Assembly: GCA_964555935.1 (NCBI GenBank)
Contig: CAZKUN010000147.1
Coordinates: 1 to 22,719, forward strand
Direction of reading: 5' to 3'
Length of the DNA: 22,719 bases
From: CAZKUN01 sp964555935
GTDB lineage: Bacteria; Armatimonadota; Zipacnadia; Zipacnadales; VGFC01
Under the pieces are notes generated by a model. That model was not told where the DNA came from and made no database searches. It was given only the letters and a program-made list of their open reading frames with translations. Below are positions 8,215 through 15,044 of the stretch, piece by piece. The position numbers and the translations under genes were made by a program. How positions within the stretch are numbered: position 1 is the first letter of the stretch; every line of letters begins with the position of its first letter.

Positions 8215-9837
8215 TCAGTCGTCCTCCGGCGGCGACAGATACACGTAATACCCCGACCCATGCTGGCTGCGATCATGCCTGTACTGGAATGACTCGAATG
8301 GGGACAGCGCGCGACGGGTGGCCAGGTCAGTGTTCACGAGCACCATCAACCGGTTCCGCTCCCGATCCAGCGTGACGATGTTCTCCCTGAAGTCGCCCAC
8401 GATATCCGCACACGCGAGGTTCCTCCCATACTCTCCGCCCTCAGGCAGCTTCGCGTCCGGCAGATCATCAATCTCCCCCGTCGGCAGCAACCTCACGATC
8501 CGCTTGTTCTCCTTGCGCACCGCGAAAACCACCTCCCGCGACTCATCCCAATGCACCGGCACCAGGTTCTTGCGCTGCCAATCCGTCAGATTGAGCCAAT
8601 GCGACCCGTCCGGCAGGAATATCGGGAAGTGCCCATCCTCTCGCATCCCCGCGCCCTCCGCTCCATACTCGTGCCGCGCATCCTCGGCCGTGTGTGGCTG
8701 CAGCCCCGCCACTCCGGGCGCGTGGCGCGCGATCCATCCGTAGTGCGCGTGTCGGAAGGGCTCCTTGAAGATCGTCTCGCCGTGCTGGTCCACCAGGTAG
8801 ACGCCCGGGTTGTGGCTCTCGACCGCATACCATATCTGCATGCCCTCGCGGCTGCGGTCGATCTTCGCGGGCTTTGAAATATCCGTGTGCCCAAACGGCT
8901 CCGCCTCCCACCGCACGGTCCCATCGCCGTCGTAGCACACCCCGCCGCAGATCACTTCCTGCACGCCGTCCCCATCGATGTCCCCGATGTCGAGGTTATG
9001 CCCACCGGGTCTCGGCTGCGGAACGCGCCAGTGGATCCCCCCATCCTGCCCGTAGATCGACGTCAGCATCAGGTCGCCGTATGTCTCGTCCTGCACCACG
9101 ATGCTAGCCGCCCGATCCATGCCGCGCAGATGACCGACCGTCATGAGCACGCGCGCCTTGGTCGCCGGCCAACTCGTCCGCCAGACCAGTTCGCCCGTCT
9201 CCCCATCCACAGCCGCCATGTGCTCGCCCGGTCCGCCTTCCTCGTAGAACTCCCCTGGGAATCGCTCGTCATGGCCGTGAAACACGACCTCGGTCCGCCC
9301 GTCGGCGTTGATGTCCCAGCACAGGAAGGGCACGTGCTGCGTGGAGCCGTCCCATCCGCCCGCCGCCGGAAGGCCCGTGTCGGTCCGCCACAGCGGCTCG
9401 CCCACATGAGAATACGCGACGATCCAGACCGTCCCTTCGCGGATCACCCGCAACACGTACCCCATCCGACCGTCGTTCCGCAGGTCACCGATGATGATCC
9501 CCTGCACGTCGTCATCCGGATCCAGCTCCACGTCGAGCCAGCGCTTGCTCGCCTCCGCCCCCGAGTCAACCTCCGCCATCTCCGACACCACGTGGTCCGC
9601 CGCCACTACGCGGTACTCGTACCGACGTGCCACGCCCGGCCTGTCGATGCAGTTCGTCGAATCCACAACCGCCTCGTCGGTCACGCGCTCCCAAGCGCTC
9701 CCCGGCCTCGCGCGTCTCTCCACGTGGAAACCAGTCTCGGCGCCGTCGGTGGGCAACAGCCTCCACGCGAGAAAGACCTCTCCCCCGCCCGTAGGCAACG
9801 CGGCCAAGTACCTATGCGTCTGCGAGTCCTGGCTCAT
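8215..9837 (-). CDS. Rhamnogalacturonan lyase-like (PL11-like) FG-GAP/VCBS-type propeller protein
   Basis: This 540-residue protein opens with a fibronectin-III-like domain (about residues 15-90: GGEVFLAWRLLP, GFHVERRA, RRYEYRVVAAD). It continues with a propeller whose blades carry Asp-rich Ca-binding-like loops: GDLRNDGRMGYVL, CWDINADGRTEVVFHG and DIDGDGVQEVICGG. The order FN3-like front then DxDGDG blades matches the PL11 rhamnogalacturonan lyase group, which cleaves pectin backbone by beta-elimination. No signal peptide is evident at the chosen ATG (MSQDSQTHRY), which is unusual for a pectin lyase. The enzyme may act on imported oligosaccharides or may be a non-catalytic relative. A GAGGGGG lies about 9 nt upstream. 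It is convergent with the sulfotransferase and divergent from the PqqD operon. The fold is well supported; lyase activity is an inference. Confidence 0.72.
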   Translation of the reverse strand: MSQDSQTHRYLAALPTGGGEVFLAWRLLPTDGAETGFHVERRARPGSAWERVTDEAVVDSTNCIDRPGVARRYEYRVVAADHVVSEMAEVDSGAEASKRWLDVELDPDDDVQGIIIGDLRNDGRMGYVLRVIREGTVWIVAYSHVGEPLWRTDTGLPAAGGWDGSTQHVPFLCWDINADGRTEVVFHGHDERFPGEFYEEGGPGEHMAAVDGETGELVWRTSWPATKARVLMTVGHLRGMDRAASIVVQDETYGDLMLTSIYGQDGGIHWRVPQPRPGGHNLDIGDIDGDGVQEVICGGVCYDGDGTVRWEAEPFGHTDISKPAKIDRSREGMQIWYAVESHNPGVYLVDQHGETIFKEPFRHAHYGWIARHAPGVAGLQPHTAEDARHEYGAEGAGMREDGHFPIFLPDGSHWLNLTDWQRKNLVPVHWDESREVVFAVRKENKRIVRLLPTGEIDDLPDAKLPEGGEYGRNLACADIVGDFRENIVTLDRERNRLMVLVNTDLATRRALSPFESFQYRHDRSQHGSGYYVYLSPPEDD

Positions 9838-9910
9838 GTCGACGGCCCCCTCGTTAGGTATCGAGTTCCGCCAAGGAGTTCGCTGCCGGCGCGGCCTGCG
9901 ACCTCCTCAC

Positions 9911-9926
9911 GGTGACACGCGTCACC
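9911..9926. promoter_or_regulatory. Inverted repeat in the divergent region ahead of the PqqD operon
   Basis: GGTGAC-ACGC-GTCACC forms 6-bp perfect arms around 4 bases. It sits between the PL11-like gene (start 9837) and the PqqD-like gene (start 10042). Two direct GTTAATC copies follow at 9943-9949 and 9966-9972. This arrangement could be an operator, but no promoter can be placed with confidence. Confidence 0.3.
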
Positions 9927-10041
9927 CCGTTTCTAAAAGCCTGTTAATCCAGTCCACCCCCAACCGTTAATCGGCCGCGGGAACCATCCCCATATCACAC
10001 GCGCAGTCGTCGGCCTAACCGCGCAATTGGGGGAAGCAACC

Positions 10042-10278
10042 GTGAACCGACTCTCTCGACTCGCCCTGAACGAGGAGGGCTTCGGATTCGATCCAGCCAC
10101 GGGCGACAGCTACGTTCTGAATCCCACGGCATCGCTGATCGTTCGGCAGCTTCAGGCCGGCTGGAGCAGCAAGACCGCCGCCGAAACTCTGAGCGGCACA
10201 TTCATGGTGGATGAGTCCCAGGCGGAACGCGATGTGCTCGATTTCGTCGAGGGTCTCCGCGCCCTCGGCCTGAGGTGA
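10042..10278 (+). CDS. PqqD-like protein (RiPP recognition element fold)
   Basis: This 78-residue protein starts at a GTG (10042) behind GGGGGAAG (10028-10035); an upstream in-frame TTG at 10027 overlaps that ribosome binding site and is rejected. The pattern is PqqD-like: a short beta hairpin (GFGFDPATGDSYVLNPTA), a helix (SLIVRQLQAG), then SSKTAAETLSGTFMVDESQAERDVLDFVEGLRALGLR split over a winged helix-turn-helix. In characterised pathways PqqD domains bind the leader of a peptide substrate and present it to tailoring enzymes. The stop overlaps the GAGGTGA ribosome binding site of the ATP-grasp gene, so the two are translationally coupled. No separate precursor peptide gene is visible, but the decarboxylase two genes downstream begins with a leader-like segment. 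The PqqD family call is good; its partner is inferred. Confidence 0.85.
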   Translation: MNRLSRLALNEEGFGFDPATGDSYVLNPTASLIVRQLQAGWSSKTAAETLSGTFMVDESQAERDVLDFVEGLRALGLR

Positions 10279-10283
10279 CTGAC

Positions 10284-11324
10284 ATGAACGCGCTGCACAT
10301 CGGCATCTCCGGCATCAACGCCGTTGACAACCCCGGCCCAGGCGTCGGCGTCGCTCGCAGCCTCAAGGAAGACACCGACTTCGACGCCAGTCTCGTCGGC
10401 TTGGCATATGACGCCATGGACCCGGGCATCTACATGGACTGGCTCTTCGATCGCTGCTTCGTGATGCCCTACCCATCCGGCGCCGGCCAAGTCCTCGTCG
10501 ACCGCCTGGCCCACATCAAGGCCACCTGCGGACTCGATCTCGTCATCCCGAACCTCGATTCCGAACTCCCGGTCTACGTCAAGTACGAGGACGAACTCCG
10601 CCGGCTCGGCATTGAGACATTCCTGCCAACCTCCGAGCAAATCAAGTGCCGCGGCAAGGACCGTCTTCCAGACGTCGCCGCTCGCATTGGCATCGAATCG
10701 CCCCGCACCGAGGTCGTCACCAACGCCGCGGAACTCTCCGAAGCCGTCGAGAAACTCGGGCTCCCCGTCATCGTCAAGGGCGCGCTCTGCGGCGCCCACG
10801 GCGCCTCGACCCACGCCCAGGCTTTGGAGCACTTCAGCACCATACTCAAGGAGTGGGGAGCGCCTGTCATCGTTCAGCAGATCGTCCACGGCGAGGAGAT
10901 GAATGTCGTGGCCGTCGGCGATGGCGATGGCGGGCTGTTGGGTGTCGTCGGCATCAAGAAGAGCTGGATCACCTCGCTCGGCAAGATCTGGACAGGCATG
11001 ACAGTCAACCACGAGGGGATGCTCTCGGCCGCCCGAGCTTTCGCCGAATGGTGCGGCTGGCGCGGGCCGTTCGAACTGGAGTGCATCGTCGCGCCCGACG
11101 ATACGGTCTACCTCATCGAGATCAACCCGCGCTTCCCAGCCTGGTCCTACTTCGCGACCGGCGTCGGCCAGAACCTGCCGGCCATGATCGTCAACCATCT
11201 GCACGGCCGGCCGACCCCGCGGCCAGACCCGGTCGAGGCCGGCAAGCTGTTCATCCGCTACACCTACGAACTCGTCACCGACATGACGCCATTCCAGAGA
11301 ATGGCACTACTGGGGGAGAGTTGA
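10284..11324 (+). CDS. ATP-grasp ligase
   Basis: The ATG at 10284 has GAGGTG 6 nt upstream; the in-frame GTG at 10275 would overlap that site. The 346-residue product has an N-terminal pre-ATP-grasp domain (MNALHIGISGINAVDNPGPG to about 115) and an ATP-grasp domain. Nucleotide-binding features are RGKDR (K125), LPVIVKGALCGAHGAS (K165) and VIVQQIVHGEEMNV. Metal ligands are expected in FELECI (E266) and LIEINPRFPAW (E279, N281). ATP-grasp enzymes join a carboxylate to an amine or thiol through an acyl phosphate. The domain resembles carbamoyl-phosphate-synthase-like or D-Ala-D-Ala-ligase-like members more than RimK or graspetide ligases, though this is a judgement by eye. Its stop is followed after one base by the decarboxylase ATG. 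Substrates are unknown; an amino acid ligated to a small carrier or peptide is plausible. Confidence 0.9.
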   Translation: MNALHIGISGINAVDNPGPGVGVARSLKEDTDFDASLVGLAYDAMDPGIYMDWLFDRCFVMPYPSGAGQVLVDRLAHIKATCGLDLVIPNLDSELPVYVKYEDELRRLGIETFLPTSEQIKCRGKDRLPDVAARIGIESPRTEVVTNAAELSEAVEKLGLPVIVKGALCGAHGASTHAQALEHFSTILKEWGAPVIVQQIVHGEEMNVVAVGDGDGGLLGVVGIKKSWITSLGKIWTGMTVNHEGMLSAARAFAEWCGWRGPFELECIVAPDDTVYLIEINPRFPAWSYFATGVGQNLPAMIVNHLHGRPTPRPDPVEAGKLFIRYTYELVTDMTPFQRMALLGES

Positions 11325-11325
11325 C

Positions 11326-12726
11326 ATGCGCAAGAGCTACGAACGCCCAACCATCCAGAAACTCGAAAGCGGCCACATGAACAAGTTCGCCCACGCCCCT
11401 GACGCCGCTCGCACCGTGCGAAGCCAGATCGGCGGCGTCGACATCGATGACCTCGTCGGCGAGTATGGCTCGCCGCTGTTCGTCTATTCCGAGCGCGATC
11501 TCAGGGAGCGCTATAGGACGATGTACGAAGCGTTCGCGTCGCGCTATCCCAACGTGCAGTTCGCGTGGTCTTACAAGACCAACTACATCGCCGCCATCTG
11601 CGCGATCATGCACCAGGAGGGCTCGCTCGCCGAGGTCGTCTCGCCCATGGAGTACGAGAAGGCCCGGGAGCTAGGCATCCCCGGCGAGCAGATCATCTTC
11701 AACGGCCCCCGCAAACCCTTGGCGGCCCTTGAGCGAGCCATCCGCGAGGGCGCCTCGATCAACATCGACCACTACGACGAGTTGCGCGATGTTGAGGAGG
11801 TCGCGGAGAAGCTCGGCATCCCGGCCAAGGTCGGCATGCGGGTCAATATGGACACGGGCATCCAGCCCCAGTGGTCGCGGTTCGGCTTCAACCTCGAGAA
11901 CGGCGAAGCCCGCCGAGCCATTGAACTCATGCGCCGCGCTGGCCTCGTCACGCTCAACGGCCTGCACTGCCACATCGGCACGTATATCATGGATCCGTCG
12001 GCCTACCGAACTCAGGTCACCAAGCTCGCCGCTTTCGCCCGCGAGTTGCGGAGCGACCTCGGCATCTGGATCGACTACCTCGACATCGGCGGCGGCTTCC
12101 CCTCACACAGCCGTCTCAAGGGCACGTACTTCTCGCCCGATGTCAGCCTCCCCGGCATCGATGAGTACGCCGAGGCCGTCACCGAGGCGCTCCAGGAGGG
12201 CATCGATCCCGAGAACGCTCCTCGTCTGATCGTCGAGTCCGGGCGCGCGCTCATCGACGAGGCCGGCTCGCTCATCAGCTCCGTCTGGGCCCGCAAGCGC
12301 CTGCCTGACGGCACGCGGGCCTACATCGTGGACGCGGGGCTCAACCTGCTCTTCACCTCATTCTGGTACAAGTTCACCATCGCGACCGACCGCCCCATCC
12401 CCGGTCCGAGCGAGCCCTGCGTCCTCTACGGGCCGCTCTGCATGAACATCGACGTGGTCGACGAAGCCGCCCACTTGCCGCCTCTCGCGCGCGACGATCG
12501 CCTGGTCATCTCACCCGTCGGGGCCTACAACAACACCCAGTGGCTGCAGTTCATCGACTACCGGCCCAACGTCGTCCTCGTCGGCGAGGACGGCCAGGTT
12601 GATCTCATCCGCGAGGCCGAGGACCTCACGGACATGACGCGTCGTGAACGCCTTCCCGAGCGTCTCATGACCGGCTGGGGCGCAAACGCTACCGAGCCTT
12701 CAGCCTGTCACATCGCTGCCGAGTAG
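11326..12726 (+). CDS. Diaminopimelate-decarboxylase-like PLP enzyme with RiPP-leader-like N-terminal extension
   Basis: This is a 466-residue fold-III PLP decarboxylase related to LysA and ornithine decarboxylase. The PLP lysine is K84 in AWSYKTN. Other family features are LHCHIG (H214-H216), the phosphate loop DIGGGF (G255-257), ESGR (E304, R307), the inter-subunit motif GPLCMNIDV (C372, D376) and GAYNNTQW (Y401). True LysA proteins usually have EPGR and CESxD at two of these places, so the substrate is probably not simply meso-diaminopimelate. Residues 1-22 precede the usual N-terminus and read YERPTIQKLESG then MNKF, like a RiPP leader. GGGGGAGAG lies just before the ATG at 11326; an internal ATG at 11377 (MNKF) has a poorer site. 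The gene starts 1 base after the ATP-grasp stop. The fold is certain; the substrate is not. Confidence 0.88.
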   Translation: MRKSYERPTIQKLESGHMNKFAHAPDAARTVRSQIGGVDIDDLVGEYGSPLFVYSERDLRERYRTMYEAFASRYPNVQFAWSYKTNYIAAICAIMHQEGSLAEVVSPMEYEKARELGIPGEQIIFNGPRKPLAALERAIREGASINIDHYDELRDVEEVAEKLGIPAKVGMRVNMDTGIQPQWSRFGFNLENGEARRAIELMRRAGLVTLNGLHCHIGTYIMDPSAYRTQVTKLAAFARELRSDLGIWIDYLDIGGGFPSHSRLKGTYFSPDVSLPGIDEYAEAVTEALQEGIDPENAPRLIVESGRALIDEAGSLISSVWARKRLPDGTRAYIVDAGLNLLFTSFWYKFTIATDRPIPGPSEPCVLYGPLCMNIDVVDEAAHLPPLARDDRLVISPVGAYNNTQWLQFIDYRPNVVLVGEDGQVDLIREAEDLTDMTRRERLPERLMTGWGANATEPSACHIAAE

Positions 12727-12746
12727 CCCGTTCGCCGCCGCCCCGC

Positions 12747-12786
12747 ACGACGATCGTCTCGTACGACGATCGTCTCGATCGTCTAA
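12747..12786. repeat. 16-bp tandem repeat with embedded palindromes
   Basis: ACGACGATCGTCTCGT (12747-12762) is followed directly by ACGACGATCGTCTCGA (12763-12778) and a partial third unit (TCGTCT). Each unit contains the perfect 10-bp palindrome GACGATCGTC (12749-12758, 12765-12774). It lies in the 88-base gap between the decarboxylase and the urea-channel/M23 gene. A dimeric repressor operator is one possible role. Confidence 0.65.
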
Positions 12787-12814
12787 AACGCAACCCTATG
12801 GAGCGCACGCTGCG

Positions 12815-14923
12815 ATGAAACGAGACCTGGGGGCCTTGCTGACCGGTTGCTCGGAACTGCTTCTCATGCGCGGCGCGGCGGCCGGAACGGTCCTGCTCGC
12901 GCTGACCCTCGTTGCGCCGCAACTGGCCCTGGCCGGCGTGCTGTGCCTGGCATCGGCTCAAGCTGTCGCCCGCCTCTTGGGTATCGCCGACGACGCCCGC
13001 CGCGCCGCCGTCCATATCTACAACCCGCTGCTCGTGGGGCTCTCGATCGGCTATCTCTACCGGCCGGGATGGGGCCTCATCTGCGTCGCCGTAGGCGCGG
13101 GGGCGCTCACAGTGCTCGTCACGGCGGCGCTGGGGAGTCTCTTCAGCACCCACCTGAAGCTCCCCGTGCTGAGCCTGCCGTTTGCCTTGGTCAGTACCGC
13201 CGTGTACCTCGCCGCGTGGAAGCATGGCGGTCTCACCGCCGCTCCACCCGAGCCCGCCGGATACTGGGCCATGGCGCCGGATCTCCCGGCGTGGATCTCC
13301 GGATTCTTGCGCTCCCTCGGCGCCATCGTCTTCGCGCCCCACGTGCTCGTTGGCGCTGTCGTGGCGTCGCTGCTAGTCATCTACTCGCGCGTCCTGCTGG
13401 GCCTGGCCATCTCCGGCTACCTCGTCGGCGTCGTCTTCCAGGCCACGCTCACCGGGTCAACTGACCTCGCCTTCGCTGACGCCAACAGCTTCAACTTCAG
13501 CCTCGTCGCCATGGCCGTCGGCGGGATCTTCCTGCTACCGTCGCCGCGCAGCTATCTGCTCTCGCTCGTTGCCGTAAGCGTGTCGGTCATCATGCTCCAC
13601 GCCATCACCGCTTTCTGGGGCGCGTCCGCTATCCCCCCCTTCACGCTGCCGTTCAACCTCGCATGTCTCGGCACGATCTACGTCCTCAACCTCACGCGCC
13701 AGCCCGTGCCGCCCGCGCCCGCATGCCGCCCGCCGGAGGAGGTCATCGAGGAGCGCGAGGCCTTCCGCGCGCGCTACCCCAGCTCGCCTCGCGCCCTCCC
13801 CGTGCCATTCGCGGGCACGTGGACCGTCTGGCAGGCGTTCGATGGCCAGTGGACGCACCAGGGCAACTGGCGTCACGCGTACGATTTCGTTGTCACCGAC
13901 AGGCGTGGCCGCACCCACTCCGGCGCGGGCTACCGACTTGAGAACTACTACGCCTACGGCCAGCCTGTGCTGGCGCCCATCTGCGGTCGGGTCACTCGCG
14001 TGGTCCAGCACATCCCTGACAATGCGCCCGGTCAGCTCAACCCCCATGACCGCTGGGGCAACCATGTCATCATCTACGATGCTCGAGGCTTCTACGTGGA
14101 GATCTCCCACTTCGCTCCCGGCTCCATCCGCGTCTGCGAGGGCCAACGCGTTGAGGCCGGCACCCTTCTCGGGCTTTGCGGGAACTCTGGCTACTCGTCC
14201 CAGCCTCACATCCACATGCAGGCTCAGGCCACCGGCGAAGTCGGCGCCTGGACGCTTCCCTTCACCCTCGCCCGCTACGCCCACGGGTCGACGTACCACC
14301 CACACGGCCTCCCTATCGAGGGCGATAGCATCGAGGATTTCACGCCCGCGCCCGAGTCCATCACCCACCTGCGGCTCGCGCCCGGGGAGACTCACGAACT
14401 CGTCGTCCGAAGAAGCGGGCGGGCACCGCGCCGCTCGACGCTCACCGTCCGTATCATGTCTGACGGCCGCACCGTTCTCGATTCCGGGCAGGGGCAGCTG
14501 TCGTTCACGTTGGGACCCGACGCCCTCGTCTTTCACCGCCTTGAGGGTCACGATCCGATGCTGGCAAAGCTCCTGGCCGTTGCCCCGCGCATCCCCCACG
14601 ACGTCCCACCAGGAGTCTCGTGGGAAGAGCGCCTGCCTCTCGGCGCGGTCCTCACCGGCCCCCGACTCGCGTTGGCCCGCCTGCTCACGCCAGGCTTCCC
14701 ATCCTTCGCCACTGTCTCGGTGTGCATGAGTGCCACCGATCGCGATACGCTTGAGTCATCCATCGAGTCGTCCGCTCTGGGTTGCCTCGGCCGCGCCACG
14801 ATCCAAACCGGCGGCCCGCTCGGTATCGAGTCGATCCGGACCGACGACCTCACCATCACCCGTGTCCACACGTCCTCCCAAGTCCCAGCGCCCGGGCCGA
14901 GTGCATGCGGAGTCGCCGTGTGA
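12815..14923 (+). CDS. Urea-transporter-family channel fused to an M23 metallopeptidase domain
   Basis: This 702-residue protein has two parts. Residues about 10-295 are hydrophobic, with around ten membrane segments. They carry two copies of the urea transporter signature, LPVLSLPF (116-123) and IPPFTLPF (273-280), one per pseudo-repeat. Residues about 330-500 form an M23 (LytM-like) domain with zinc-ligand motifs: RHAYDF (H354, D357) and QPHIHMQ (H465, H467), plus H432 in SHFAPGS and the usual AGTLLGLCGNSGYS turn. M23 enzymes cut peptidoglycan cross-links or Gly-rich peptides. A beta-rich tail of about 200 residues follows. GGAG lies 11 nt before the ATG at 12815. It follows the decarboxylase by 88 bases on the same strand, so membership of that operon is possible but interrupted by a tandem palindromic repeat. 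Urea as substrate is inferred from family only. Confidence 0.87.
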   Translation: MKRDLGALLTGCSELLLMRGAAAGTVLLALTLVAPQLALAGVLCLASAQAVARLLGIADDARRAAVHIYNPLLVGLSIGYLYRPGWGLICVAVGAGALTVLVTAALGSLFSTHLKLPVLSLPFALVSTAVYLAAWKHGGLTAAPPEPAGYWAMAPDLPAWISGFLRSLGAIVFAPHVLVGAVVASLLVIYSRVLLGLAISGYLVGVVFQATLTGSTDLAFADANSFNFSLVAMAVGGIFLLPSPRSYLLSLVAVSVSVIMLHAITAFWGASAIPPFTLPFNLACLGTIYVLNLTRQPVPPAPACRPPEEVIEEREAFRARYPSSPRALPVPFAGTWTVWQAFDGQWTHQGNWRHAYDFVVTDRRGRTHSGAGYRLENYYAYGQPVLAPICGRVTRVVQHIPDNAPGQLNPHDRWGNHVIIYDARGFYVEISHFAPGSIRVCEGQRVEAGTLLGLCGNSGYSSQPHIHMQAQATGEVGAWTLPFTLARYAHGSTYHPHGLPIEGDSIEDFTPAPESITHLRLAPGETHELVVRRSGRAPRRSTLTVRIMSDGRTVLDSGQGQLSFTLGPDALVFHRLEGHDPMLAKLLAVAPRIPHDVPPGVSWEERLPLGAVLTGPRLALARLLTPGFPSFATVSVCMSATDRDTLESSIESSALGCLGRATIQTGGPLGIESIRTDDLTITRVHTSSQVPAPGPSACGVAV

Positions 14924-15044
14924 CCAGGCCCCCGCCGTTCTTCCCGTCTTCGCGGCTTCCCGCTTTCGTCGCCGTGCCGCAAGGCCAACCCCCCGTCCCA
15001 GGCGAACTCCCCCCGCCAACACCGGCTGCTACCAGGGGGCGCCC

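Noticed and set aside
10027..10041. TTG start for the PqqD-like gene
   Set aside because: It overlaps the GGGGGAAG that serves the GTG at 10042, and the added residues do not match the family.
12798..12818. Six-codon mini-frame (MERTLR) whose TGA overlaps the ATG of the channel gene
   Set aside because: An ATGA overlap could couple translation, but the frame has no ribosome binding site and such short frames are expected by chance.
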